Below, piece after piece: positions 8,564-15,659 of a DNA stretch of 35,219 nt. The notes beneath the pieces were generated by a model. That model was not told the DNA's origin, made no database searches, and saw only the letters and a program-made list of their open reading frames with translations. The stretch covers positions 1-35,219 of the forward strand of contig DAOWJB010000335.1 in NCBI GenBank assembly GCA_030640625.1, written 5' to 3'. The stretch's first letter is position 1, and each line of letters starts with the position of its first letter. The position numbers and the translations under genes were made by a program. This DNA is from Bacteroides sp. (lineage in GTDB: Bacteria > Bacteroidota > Bacteroidia > Bacteroidales > SM23-62).

Positions 8564-9262
8564 ATGAATAAGATGAAAACCATTTTAACACTATTCTTGA
8601 TTATGGCTGGATTTCAAGTCCAGTTGATGGCGCAGATCTTTGATAAACCCAGTTTCTCCCTTACCAGTCATCCTACCCTTGAAATATCAAGTGTAGAGAA
8701 ATGGGAGGACCAGACGGTGATTAATGTCAGCGTAAAGAATCAACGGATCTCAGGCAGTTTCTGCATTGACGGGGAAACCTTCTTGCTCAATTCACTGGGA
8801 ACCGAGGAATGGAAGATGACCTCCATGGATGGGATCCCTGCCTGTCCGGATGAGTACCGGTTTAAATCCATTGGAGAGGTACTGGAATTCAGCCTTGTCT
8901 TTCCGGCCATCCCGGATGAGGTGAAATACATAGACCTGCTCGAGAAATGTGAAGATGCTTGCGTTTCAGTGAAATATATCCTGCTTGATGAGGAAATGAA
9001 CGATCTTATCACGGAGGGATTCATCCTGTACGAGATAGGAAGACTTTCGGCTTCCCTGCAGGTGTTCGAGGACATTATGGAAGCCGAGTATGATAACTAT
9101 TCGCCCATTTTCGGGACCCTCTATTTATACCTGATGTCCATTCATTACGAATTGGGCCATTCAAAAGAGGGCAAAAGGATCTTCAATGAATTGAAAGAGT
9201 CCAGTATCATCGGAAGGGATGACTTTATAGAAGCAGCCAGAGATTCCGGTATGGCCAGGTAG
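8564..9262 (+). CDS. Secreted protein of unknown function
   Basis: I do not recognise the family. The 232-residue product begins with a signal peptide (MKTILTLFLIMAGFQVQLMAQ), so it is probably periplasmic or surface-exposed. The middle is beta-rich, with two pairs of well-spaced cysteines (in ACPDEY and in KCEDACVSV), suggesting disulfides. The last 80 residues are helical and look like one or two tetratricopeptide-type helical hairpins (FILYEIGRLSASLQVFEDIM; YLYLMSIHYELGHSKEGKRIF). ATG 8564 was used; ATG 8573 (MKTIL) would give the more usual short signal peptide. The gene follows a terminator and converges on the barrel gene downstream, so it is transcribed alone. Confidence 0.7.
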   Translation: MNKMKTILTLFLIMAGFQVQLMAQIFDKPSFSLTSHPTLEISSVEKWEDQTVINVSVKNQRISGSFCIDGETFLLNSLGTEEWKMTSMDGIPACPDEYRFKSIGEVLEFSLVFPAIPDEVKYIDLLEKCEDACVSVKYILLDEEMNDLITEGFILYEIGRLSASLQVFEDIMEAEYDNYSPIFGTLYLYLMSIHYELGHSKEGKRIFNELKESSIIGRDDFIEAARDSGMAR

Positions 9263-9320
9263 CCCATCAGATGGCGGTCCATGTTGTAGATCTGCCAGAG
9301 CTGAGGAACCGGGCTGTACT

Positions 9321-10637
9321 TTAAAACAGAAAATTCAGGTTGATATACAGGGCTCCCTTCGGACCATCCTGTTCATTCAGTGGAAAGCCGTAGTCTACTG
9401 TAATGATGAAGTTCTGGTTCATGGCAAAATGGAAACCCGCCCCTGTACCCATGTGCAGGCTTTCACTCCGGTCAGGGAACAAATACATCCATTCCTGCGG
9501 TACATCTGATAAGTCGATGTCATAATCATCGGTTACGAGTCCGCCGTCAAGAAACCCGGCCAGGGCCAGGTAGACATTTTGTTTCAGAAACTGGAAGTGG
9601 ATAAATTTCCAGCGGAGTTCAAGATTGCCATAAAAGAAATCATCTCCCACCACACGGTTCCTCATGACACCACGGATGTTTTTTGCGCCACCCAATCCGT
9701 TTTTGGTGTCCCAGGGGGGACTGTTAAACACGAACGGCAGCATATAGAAAGGCATGGTTCCGCCAAGCTTGGCCTGGTAACTCAGGCGATAGGCAAAATT
9801 CAGATCACGTGGGATAATGGTGAAATACTGCCGGTGGGTCAGAGCCAGGCGTGTATATCCATAATCCTTGTCACCCAGTCCCTTTGGAGCAAAAAGCAAC
9901 ATGGCTTCCGTCCAGATACCCTTCATGGGATTGGGTTCATTGTCCCTTGTATCATAAATAGCCCCGATCTTCAGCAAGGTCTGCTGTCCCCCGCCTGCCT
10001 GGTCCAGCGGAATAATATTCCATTCCTTGGTATAATATTCATAAAGTGTGGTAGCATCAGGCATACCGAGTTTTTCCTTATCGACAGCTCCCACCTTGTT
10101 GTTGTAATATTCCAATCCCGCAAACCAGTTCAGCCTGTCCTTTATAATATTCCCGACAAAATCTGCCCTGAGCCTCAACATTTTCCTGTCCATTCGGTAG
10201 AATCCGGTAGTAAGGAACCCGGCATCATCCTTATTCATCAAGGGGTAATTGAAATAAGCCTTATACCCGTTGAATCCATAAAAATCCAGGGTCTGTTCGG
10301 TCAGGTAACTGGCTTCAAAGGTGGTCCTGACGTTCCTGATCAGCTTGTCTGTATCCCAGATCAGCTGGTTGATCCCGCTTCCCTTGATGGTCCGGGACCA
10401 CTCCAGGTACAAAGAATGGTCATACAAGGGGTATCGGACCCCATCCCCGTAATGATAAAGGTTGAGTACGATCCCGTATTTGAAGCCGACATCCTGGTCG
10501 TATGCGACCACGGGTACACCTCCGAAATTAAAGCCGGTTTTTACAGAATCTTTCTTTGCTTTTTCTTTTTTCTGGGCTTCTGCAGGTTGGCAGATTACTA
10601 TGGAAATAAAGGAGAGTAACAGGACTACCCTTTTCAT
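9321..10637 (-). CDS. BamA/TamA-like outer membrane beta-barrel protein (Omp85 barrel, no POTRA)
   Basis: A 438-residue outer membrane barrel. I set the start at ATG 10637 because it gives a clean signal peptide (MKRVVLLLSFISIVICQPAEAQ); an upstream in-frame ATG at 10676 would add 13 residues in front of it. After a short Lys-rich linker the chain is a succession of amphipathic strands. The Omp85-type segment GLGGAKNIRGVMRNRVVGDDFF is near residues 315-336, and the protein ends in the outer-membrane signature YINLNFLF. There is no room for POTRA domains, so it is a short surface-antigen/D15-type barrel rather than BamA itself. Function unknown; it is commonly annotated as a DUF or BamA/TamA-family protein. 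It diverges from the YhhN gene and converges with the secreted-protein gene. Confidence 0.82.
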   Translation of the reverse strand: MKRVVLLLSFISIVICQPAEAQKKEKAKKDSVKTGFNFGGVPVVAYDQDVGFKYGIVLNLYHYGDGVRYPLYDHSLYLEWSRTIKGSGINQLIWDTDKLIRNVRTTFEASYLTEQTLDFYGFNGYKAYFNYPLMNKDDAGFLTTGFYRMDRKMLRLRADFVGNIIKDRLNWFAGLEYYNNKVGAVDKEKLGMPDATTLYEYYTKEWNIIPLDQAGGGQQTLLKIGAIYDTRDNEPNPMKGIWTEAMLLFAPKGLGDKDYGYTRLALTHRQYFTIIPRDLNFAYRLSYQAKLGGTMPFYMLPFVFNSPPWDTKNGLGGAKNIRGVMRNRVVGDDFFYGNLELRWKFIHFQFLKQNVYLALAGFLDGGLVTDDYDIDLSDVPQEWMYLFPDRSESLHMGTGAGFHFAMNQNFIITVDYGFPLNEQDGPKGALYINLNFLF

Positions 10638-10728
10638 CAGATATCCAGGTTTTTTTGGTTGATCCAATATAAGCATTATTTTTAATTATAATTTTAAGAC
10701 TAAATAGCCACATCCCTAAACCACGCTT

Positions 10729-11409
10729 ATGAACTTCCGTACTCATTCCACCCTTTATTTTGCCACCGGTATTGCATTTATAGCCCTGGAAACCATCGGG
10801 GCCGTCTGGACTGGAATAGCAGTTAAATCACTGATCATCCCATTGCTGATCTGGTTATACCTGAGATTTATCCGGGGACAAGGAAACAGGTTCCACAGCC
10901 TGATCATAACGGCATTAATTTTCTCCTGGCTGGGGGATGTTACCCTCCAGCTGACACAATTCAAGGAGTCCTATTTCATGATTGGAGTAGGATGCTTTCT
11001 GATTGCCCAGCTGATATATATGCTGGCATTTTTTATTACTGCTGGAAAAAATATCCTGTTCTTCAGAAAGGTATACCTTATTATCCCGGTAATTCTGTAT
11101 GGCTGGGGTATGCTCTGGTTACTCTCTGACGGACTCGGGGACATGAAGCTGCCTGTTACGGTCTATACCGTTATTATCCTGACCATGCTTCTGGCAGCCA
11201 TCAACCGGGAAAAGAAAGTAAACAGGCAAAGTTTTTTACTCGTCCTCGCCGGGGCCATCATTTTTATCTTGTCAGATTCAATTCTCGCCATTAACAAGTT
11301 TGCACAACCCTTTGAACTGGGACGCATTGCCAGTATGAGTTCATATATTACCGCCCAGTACCTGATTGTCATTGGTTGCACAAGGCAATTTAATTTATCC
11401 CTGAAATAA
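10729..11409 (+). CDS. YhhN/TMEM86-family lysoplasmalogenase-like membrane protein
   Basis: A 226-residue integral membrane protein with about eight hydrophobic segments. Family features are the acidic residue in FSWLGDVTLQL (about residues 64-74) and the FILSDSILAINKF segment (about residues 181-193). These two conserved acidic sites are thought to be catalytic in YhhN/TMEM86 enzymes. Characterised members hydrolyse the vinyl-ether bond of lysoplasmalogens or lysoplasmenyl lipids. Plasmalogens occur in some anaerobic bacteria, which would fit the Rnf-bearing background, but activity here is inferred from family. The next gene starts 10 bases downstream, so the two likely form an operon. Confidence 0.85.
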   Translation: MNFRTHSTLYFATGIAFIALETIGAVWTGIAVKSLIIPLLIWLYLRFIRGQGNRFHSLIITALIFSWLGDVTLQLTQFKESYFMIGVGCFLIAQLIYMLAFFITAGKNILFFRKVYLIIPVILYGWGMLWLLSDGLGDMKLPVTVYTVIILTMLLAAINREKKVNRQSFLLVLAGAIIFILSDSILAINKFAQPFELGRIASMSSYITAQYLIVIGCTRQFNLSLK

Positions 11410-11419
11410 ATCCAGACAC

Positions 11420-12469
11420 ATGAAATATCTTAAATATCCCCTGTACCTGGTATTGGCCCTGGTTATCCTGTTCGCCATGTTTGTGCTTTATGGAACCATT
11501 ACCGATTACAGGCCTGAAGACAGGATTATCATGTCTGAGCAACCGGACACACCGGTGCTTACCGACAGTATTTTTGACCTGATGATCTGGAATATCGGGT
11601 ATTGCGGACTGGGCCATGAAATGGATTTCTTTTATGACGGTGGCAAACAGGTACGGAGCAGGGTGGAAAACGTTAAGGCCAACCTGCATCATATTCTGGA
11701 ATATACTGCTACGCTTGATTCATGCGACTTTTTCCTGTTTCAGGAAGTGGATGTGAAATCTAAGAGAAGCTACCGGATCAATGAAATTGATGCCCTGAAA
11801 AACAGGATGGAAGATTGCCATACTGCCTTTGGTAAAAATTACGATGTATTCTGTGTACCCGTGCCGGTGACTTCACCCTACGGCAGGGTTCTGTCAGGAA
11901 TAGCCACGCTGGGCAGGACAGAGCCATTATCGAGTATCCGTCATTCTTTCCCCGGTAATTATGCCTGGCCCAAAGGCACATTTATGCTTGACCGATGCTT
12001 CCTGGTAAACTCTTATCCACTTGCCAATGGCAGGCAATTAATGGTGGTGAACACCCACAATTCAGCCTATGATGACGGTACACTCAGAAAAGGACAGATG
12101 GATTATCTTCATGGATTCCTGACTGCTGAATTTGAGAAGGGAAACTATATCATCGTGGGAGGTGACTGGAACCAGACTCCTGCAGGATTCAAGCCTCAAT
12201 TCGAAAAGAATATATTCGATACCATTCAATTATCAACCATTGAGGCTGATTATCTGCCGTGGGACTGGACCTGGTTTTATGATCCCACCGTTCCAACCAA
12301 CAGGAGGGTAGCTGTACCCTATGATCCTGAGATCTGCCTGACCACGGTGATTGACTATTTTCTGCTTTCACCAAATATAGAACCAGTTGAGATACAGGGG
12401 GTTAATCTTGATTTTGTTGCCTCTGACCATCAGCCGGTCCTGGCTAAAATAAAACTAAAACAGGATTGA
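11420..12469 (+). CDS. Endonuclease/exonuclease/phosphatase (EEP) family protein, membrane-anchored
   Basis: A 349-residue protein with an uncleaved-looking N-terminal hydrophobic helix (about residues 6-27) and an EEP domain facing out of the cytosol. All family catalytic elements are visible: the metal-binding Asn in MIWNIGY, Glu in FQEVD, His in VVNTHN, Asp/Asn in GGDWNQTP, and the terminal Asp-His in ASDHQPV. EEP enzymes cleave phosphodiesters in nucleic acids, inositol phosphates, sphingomyelin or other lipids. An extracytoplasmic member next to a lysoplasmalogenase-like gene suggests a phospholipid or extracellular nucleic acid substrate, but that is only context. The stop is immediately before the IS200/IS605 element, which has not disrupted the frame. 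Confidence 0.85.
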   Translation: MKYLKYPLYLVLALVILFAMFVLYGTITDYRPEDRIIMSEQPDTPVLTDSIFDLMIWNIGYCGLGHEMDFFYDGGKQVRSRVENVKANLHHILEYTATLDSCDFFLFQEVDVKSKRSYRINEIDALKNRMEDCHTAFGKNYDVFCVPVPVTSPYGRVLSGIATLGRTEPLSSIRHSFPGNYAWPKGTFMLDRCFLVNSYPLANGRQLMVVNTHNSAYDDGTLRKGQMDYLHGFLTAEFEKGNYIIVGGDWNQTPAGFKPQFEKNIFDTIQLSTIEADYLPWDWTWFYDPTVPTNRRVAVPYDPEICLTTVIDYFLLSPNIEPVEIQGVNLDFVASDHQPVLAKIKLKQD

Positions 12470-12490
12470 TTATCCAATATGTCTGTAAAA

Positions 12491-12511
12491 CCAGTTCACT
12501 TCAGGGACTGG
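12491..12511. repeat. Left-end hairpin of the IS200/IS605 element
   Basis: A 7-bp imperfect stem (CCAGTTC with GGACTGG) closes a 7-base loop ACTTCAG. It resembles the right-end hairpin in having a T-G wobble at the sixth pair and TTCA in its loop. TnpA recognises such hairpins on one strand. Confidence 0.6.
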
Positions 12512-12525
12512 ATATAAGGACAAAA

Positions 12526-12918
12526 CTACTGTTTTTCAATATATTCTTTTACAATATCCAGAGGTGCTCCGCCGCAGGATGCGATAAAATAACTCGGCGA
12601 CCATAAACCGCCTTTCCAGTAGTACTTTTCCAGTTCGGGAAATTCCTTTCTTAAAAATCTGGATGAGACCCCTTTTAAACTGTTGACAAGTTTTGATGGT
12701 GTTGTGTGTGGCAGAGGTTCAACCAGAAGGTGCACATGGTCTTTCTGCCCGTTGGTTTCAACGAGTTTGCAGGAGAAATCATTACACACCCTTTCAAAAT
12801 AGTAATTTAACCTTTCATACATCTTCTCCGTAAAAATCTTTTTTCTGTATTTCGTAATAAAGACCAAATGCAGGTGCAGTGAATGAACGACATGTCTTTT
12901 TGTTCGTAAATCTTGCAT
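12526..12918 (-). CDS. tnpA: IS200/IS605 family transposase TnpA
   Basis: A 130-residue HUH single-strand transposase. ATG 12918 gives the normal family length; the frame is open further upstream but that part has no family similarity. The HUH metal motif is HVHLLVE, and the catalytic tyrosine is probably the one in WSPSYFIAS. The C-terminal GGAPLDIVKEYIEKQ is typical of the family. No frameshift or stop is seen, so the protein looks functional. It would act on the hairpins at both ends and could mobilise this element or related copies. Confidence 0.92.
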   Translation of the reverse strand: MQDLRTKRHVVHSLHLHLVFITKYRKKIFTEKMYERLNYYFERVCNDFSCKLVETNGQKDHVHLLVEPLPHTTPSKLVNSLKGVSSRFLRKEFPELEKYYWKGGLWSPSYFIASCGGAPLDIVKEYIEKQ

Positions 12919-12949
12919 AATTCGATTGTTTTTTGTATATTTAAGTATA

Positions 12950-13336
12950 ATGCCAAAGATACAAAAAGCATTCAAATTCAGAATAAAGACCAATACTGAA
13001 ATTGAGAATAAGCTGACCCGGTTTTGTGGTTCGGCCCGCTTTCTAATGCAGCTTGAATACAAGCTTTCCTGGAAAGGCGGAATGCTGGTTGATGTCGATT
13101 ACCTGTATACATCACAGACCTGTTCATGTTGTGGTCATACGTCAAAAGAGAACAGGCCGTTACAGGCTGTTTTCAAATGTCTGGCCTGCGGTCATGAAGA
13201 AAATGCAGATATAAATGCAGCCAGGAATATATTAACCGTCGGGCAGACGGGGATGGCCTGTCAAGCGAACCGCGTTGGCGGTCGGCAGCAGGAACCTGCA
13301 AGAAACCGCGAGGAAGTACTGTCCAAGGCTTCGTAG
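12950..13336 (+). pseudogene. tnpB: tnpB remnant with large in-frame internal deletion
   Basis: The frame from ATG 12950 gives 128 residues, against about 370-400 for normal TnpB. Residues 1-32 match the TnpB N-terminus (IQKAFKFRIKTNTEIENKL, FCGSARF). They join directly to the C-terminal part: YKLSWKGGMLVDVDYLYTSQ, the zinc finger CSCCG...CLACG, and NADINAARNI, which holds the last RuvC acidic residue. The RNA-binding body and the first two RuvC catalytic residues are gone, so it cannot be an active RNA-guided nuclease. The frame remains open across the junction. It may be a simple decayed gene or a residual small protein that can bind only through its zinc finger. Confidence 0.85.
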
Positions 13337-13379
13337 AAGCCTGAGGAATCCCTTTCCTTCAGGGAAGGGAGGATGTCAA
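13220..13379 (+). ncRNA. Possible omega-RNA (TnpB guide RNA) region overlapping the tnpB 3' end
   Basis: The last part of tnpB and the right end keep the GC-rich, hairpin-prone character of IS605 guide RNAs. They include the 20-base right-end hairpin and terminate at GGATGTCAA, beyond which the guide would lie. The 5' boundary is a guess. Family knowledge: TnpB guide RNAs derive from the 3' end of tnpB plus the right end. Confidence 0.4.
13350..13369 (+). repeat. Right-end hairpin of the IS200/IS605 element
   Basis: CCCTTTCC and GGGAAGGG form an 8-bp stem with one T-G wobble around loop TTCA. TCAA follows 6 bases later at 13376-13379, the probable TnpA cleavage site. Confidence 0.7.
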
Positions 13380-13395
13380 CATCCGGGGAATTAGG

Positions 13396-13812
13396 CTACA
13401 GGAAGGGAAGATTGCCGCAATCCAGAAAATGATTAATGGCCGCCAGCAGGTCAAATGTATTGATGGGTTTTGAAATATGAGCATCGCATCCTGCCTCAAT
13501 AGCTCGTTCTTTTTCCTCGATGAGTGCATATGCGGATTGAGCAATGATGGGAAGGTCCTCGCGTACCTGTTTGATCAGGGTTGCAGCCTCAAAGCCTGAA
13601 ATCCCGGGGATTTGTAAATCCAGTAACACAACATCAATATCAGGATCTTCCCGGCATTTTTCCACGGCGTCAAGGCCTGAGGTTACTGCTAACACCTCAA
13701 TCCTTGTATGTTGGAGGATCTCCGACAGCAGAAATGCAGCAGTGGGATCATCCTCTACGATCAAGGCTTTTTTCCCTTCCCAGTTATATTTTTTAATGGA
13801 TTCGATGATCAT
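13396..13812 (-). CDS. Stand-alone response regulator receiver domain protein (CheY-like)
   Basis: A 138-residue single receiver domain. The acidic pocket is EDD (E20-D22), the phospho-acceptor is D65 in VVLLDLQIPG, the switch residue is S93 in AQSAYA, and the conserved lysine is K115 in SKPI. There is no output domain. The start is 12 bases after the stop of the HU-CCDC81/SPOR gene, so the two are very probably co-transcribed. No histidine kinase is nearby, so the partner is unknown. The family context suggests a role in signalling to a cellular structure, perhaps through protein contact. Confidence 0.9.
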   Translation of the reverse strand: MIIESIKKYNWEGKKALIVEDDPTAAFLLSEILQHTRIEVLAVTSGLDAVEKCREDPDIDVVLLDLQIPGISGFEAATLIKQVREDLPIIAQSAYALIEEKERAIEAGCDAHISKPINTFDLLAAINHFLDCGNLPFL

Positions 13813-13824
13813 GCAAGCCTGGTC

Positions 13825-15456
13825 TTAGTAGTAGAGTAACCATGCTTTCTGGTCATATTGTTCCCGGATGCGGTTCATTTCCTCAATGGCTGCCGCTTTT
13901 GATTCATGAGAACTGAAAGAAACTGCATGAAGGTTGTTTTTCCTGCCAAACAGTTCAGCACCATAACCTTTTGATTTAAGAGTATTTACATAAGACTCAG
14001 CATTTGCTTTACTGGAAAACATGCCTGCTACAATGTAGTATTTCCTGGTCTGGCTGGCAGGTGGAGTTTCTGTTTCAGGAGCAGTTTCAACTTCTGTTTC
14101 CTGCGGGGTTTTCCCAGCGGGAGTATCAGTAACAGCTTCTGTTTCCTGTTCAGTAATCTCCTCTGGTTCATCCCCGGGAGTAACTGATTCCTGAGTGATT
14201 TCCCCCTGATCTTCGGTGCCGGTTGCTATCTCCTGTCCAGGGCTGGCTACATCGTCACGGGCAGGTTCTTCCACAGTTGTTGTTTCCGGTGTTTGTCTGG
14301 TTAAAATTCGGTTGACCTTATCAGGGAAAAAGAACCAGGCAGCCACCAGCAGAATAATTAAAAAGGCTGCTGCTCCAACTATCCAGGGCCAGGCTCTCCT
14401 TATTTCCCTCTCCCCGGTTCCATAGACAAAGGCAGAAGCCTCTGCAGATGATTCTGATTCCTTTTCCTCTTGTACGGATGCTGCTGCCGCTGCTGCCTCC
14501 AGGCGTGCCTGGCTGGTTTCAGCGGATTGCTCCTGTTTCTTCTGCTCTTCAATTACAAACGGAGGCTCTTCGGGAGGTTCTTTGGCATCAGGTTTCAATA
14601 GTGCATCCTCAGAGGCATCCACATCAATCTCTCCAGTCTGGTCATCCAGGGTAAAGATCCCCTCTTCTGAAGCTTCCTTGGGTGACTCTTCCTCCGCAGC
14701 CACTTCCTCTGAAGGGGTCTCCTCTATGGGAACTTCTTCTTCAGACACTTCCTCTGAAGGGGTTTCTTCAATGGGTGCTTCTTCTTCAGCCACTTCCTCT
14801 GAAGGGGTCTCTTCTATGGGTACTTCTTCATCGGCCAATTCCACTGTAAGGGTCTCCTCTATGGGAACTTCTTCTTTTGTCACTTCTTCTGAAGAGGTTT
14901 CTTCAATGGGAATTTCTTCATCGGCCAATTCTACTGTAAGGGTCTCCTCTATGGGAACTTCTTCTTCGGCAACTTCTTCTGAAGGGGTTTCTTCTGGAGG
15001 GATTTCTGCTGATGTACCTTCCCAGGCTGTTGGGACTTCTGTCGTTTCTTCATCCGCCGGTTCAGGGACTGGTTCTGTGGATTCCTCGACAGTTTCGGGT
15101 TGGCTTATTGAAGCAGATGTTATGACTTCTTTACTTGTCGGGAATCTAGTCACAGAAAACTCAATCTTACTGGAATCATCCATTTTTAGGTAGCCAAGAT
15201 CTTCTAAATGAAAAATATCCCCCTTTGTCAATACTTTTTTCACATGGTCAACAAACTCTTCGATCTTAACTTGTGATTTTGACATAGAAAGACCTTCCTG
15301 TTGCTTGATGTGGGATGTTAGCATACCATCATTGAAAGCAAGCAGGTCGTTAAATACCAGTTCCCGTGGTTCTTGTTGTCTGATGATGAACGCACCCAGG
15401 TCAGGAACAATCACCCGGTTGTTCGTCTCAAGCAATTCGATTAGATACTTTTCCAT
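13825..15456 (-). CDS. HU-CCDC81-type / SPOR transmembrane protein with acidic repeats
   Basis: This 543-residue protein has four parts. Residues 1 to about 105 resemble the HU-like CCDC81 domains of Bacteroidota (LETNNRVIVPDLGAFIIRQQ; HLEDLGYLKMDD). Residues about 130-350 are very acidic and Pro/Thr-rich, with about seven 15-residue repeats of the PIEETPSEEVAEEEV type. A single transmembrane helix (about 352-376: WPWIVGAAAFLIILLVAAW) follows Arg-rich residues. After another low-complexity acidic linker, a SPOR domain (about 470-543: YYIVAGMFSSKANAESYV...) ends the chain. SPOR domains bind denuded septal peptidoglycan, so the topology is cytosolic HU-like head and periplasmic SPOR tail. It may tie the division site or cell wall to the cytosol or nucleoid. 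The receiver gene follows 12 bases later. Confidence 0.85.
   Translation of the reverse strand: MEKYLIELLETNNRVIVPDLGAFIIRQQEPRELVFNDLLAFNDGMLTSHIKQQEGLSMSKSQVKIEEFVDHVKKVLTKGDIFHLEDLGYLKMDDSSKIEFSVTRFPTSKEVITSASISQPETVEESTEPVPEPADEETTEVPTAWEGTSAEIPPEETPSEEVAEEEVPIEETLTVELADEEIPIEETSSEEVTKEEVPIEETLTVELADEEVPIEETPSEEVAEEEAPIEETPSEEVSEEEVPIEETPSEEVAAEEESPKEASEEGIFTLDDQTGEIDVDASEDALLKPDAKEPPEEPPFVIEEQKKQEQSAETSQARLEAAAAAASVQEEKESESSAEASAFVYGTGEREIRRAWPWIVGAAAFLIILLVAAWFFFPDKVNRILTRQTPETTTVEEPARDDVASPGQEIATGTEDQGEITQESVTPGDEPEEITEQETEAVTDTPAGKTPQETEVETAPETETPPASQTRKYYIVAGMFSSKANAESYVNTLKSKGYGAELFGRKNNLHAVSFSSHESKAAAIEEMNRIREQYDQKAWLLYY
14690..15000. repeat. 45-bp coding tandem repeats (about seven units)
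   Basis: Units repeat every 45 bases (for example GAAGGGGT recurs at 14711 and 14756) and encode 15-residue acidic repeats. Two variants appear: PIEETPSEEV... and PIEETLTVELADEE..., and the second occurs twice in alternation, giving a partial 90-base higher-order period. In-frame unit gain or loss would change only linker length. Confidence 0.85.
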
Positions 15457-15464
15457 GGTTTGGG

Positions 15465-15498
15465 TCTAATTTCAATGGTTCAATTTACTGAAATTAGA
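15465..15498. promoter_or_regulatory. 10-bp inverted repeat in the leader of the HU/SPOR gene
   Basis: TCTAATTTCA (15465-15474) and TGAAATTAGA (15489-15498) are perfect inverted repeats 14 bases apart. On the minus strand the 3' arm ends 8 bases before the ATG at 15456, inside the predicted leader. It could be an operator or an mRNA hairpin near the ribosome site. Confidence 0.5.
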
Positions 15499-15542
15499 GG
15501 AGATATGAAATAAAGTAGTGAATTCATAGATATTATCAGGCT

Positions 15543-15550
15543 CAAATTTA
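15543..15550 (-). promoter_or_regulatory. Putative -7 box of the HU/SPOR-receiver operon
   Basis: On the minus strand this reads TAAATTTG, a perfect TAnnTTTG match. Transcription would begin near 15536, leaving a leader of about 80 bases that includes the 10-bp inverted repeat. No TTTG is seen at -33. Confidence 0.4.
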
Positions 15551-15608
15551 TCGCTTTATCGCTGGTGATTATGGCATTTTGAGTAGTCCGATAAGATAAA
15601 AAAAAAAC

Positions 15609-15639
15609 TTTGGATGGTCGGTTAATAATATTATCTTTA
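15609..15639 (+). promoter_or_regulatory. Putative promoter of the polyphosphate-glucokinase-like gene
   Basis: TTTG at 15609-15612 is followed after exactly 19 bases by TATCTTTA at 15632-15639, one mismatch from TAnnTTTG. This is the best two-box match in the window to the Bacteroidota consensus. Transcription would start about 10-15 bases before ATG 15660. Confidence 0.55.
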
Positions 15640-15659
15640 AAGCGTTCTTGACTCTACTT

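Larger units (their letters stand above)
12471..13379. mobile_element. IS200/IS605-type insertion sequence with internally deleted tnpB
   Basis: The element has divergent tnpA (minus) and tnpB (plus) with 31 bases between their ATGs. Both ends show the hairpins used by single-strand HUH transposases. The left hairpin is at 12491-12511: CCAGTTC pairs with GGACTGG, including one T-G wobble. The right one is the 20-base CCCTTTCCTTCAGGGAAGGG at 13350-13369, also with one wobble. TCAA at 13376-13379, after GGATG, matches the usual right-end cleavage tetranucleotide. The left boundary is approximate. No target duplication is expected for this family. It sits between convergent genes, disrupting neither. 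Confidence 0.8.

Noticed and set aside
9579-10619. 346-codon plus-strand open frame
   Set aside because: It lies entirely opposite the BamA/TamA-like barrel gene, whose signal peptide and strand pattern are clear. The antisense translation has no recognisable domain.
12926-12949. Upstream in-frame ATG for tnpB at 12926
   Set aside because: The TnpB family N-terminus begins at the Met-Pro-Lys-Ile-Gln-Lys of 12950; the extra eight residues are hydrophobic and not family-like.
14690-15000. CRISPR-like periodic repeats
   Set aside because: The 45-bp units are contiguous with no spacers and stay in the reading frame of the HU/SPOR gene. No cas genes are in the window.
14582-15193. 203-codon plus-strand frame rich in Ser and Thr, opposite the acidic repeats
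   Set aside because: It is the antisense of the 45-bp repeats; low complexity keeps the opposite strand open. No start signals or known domain.
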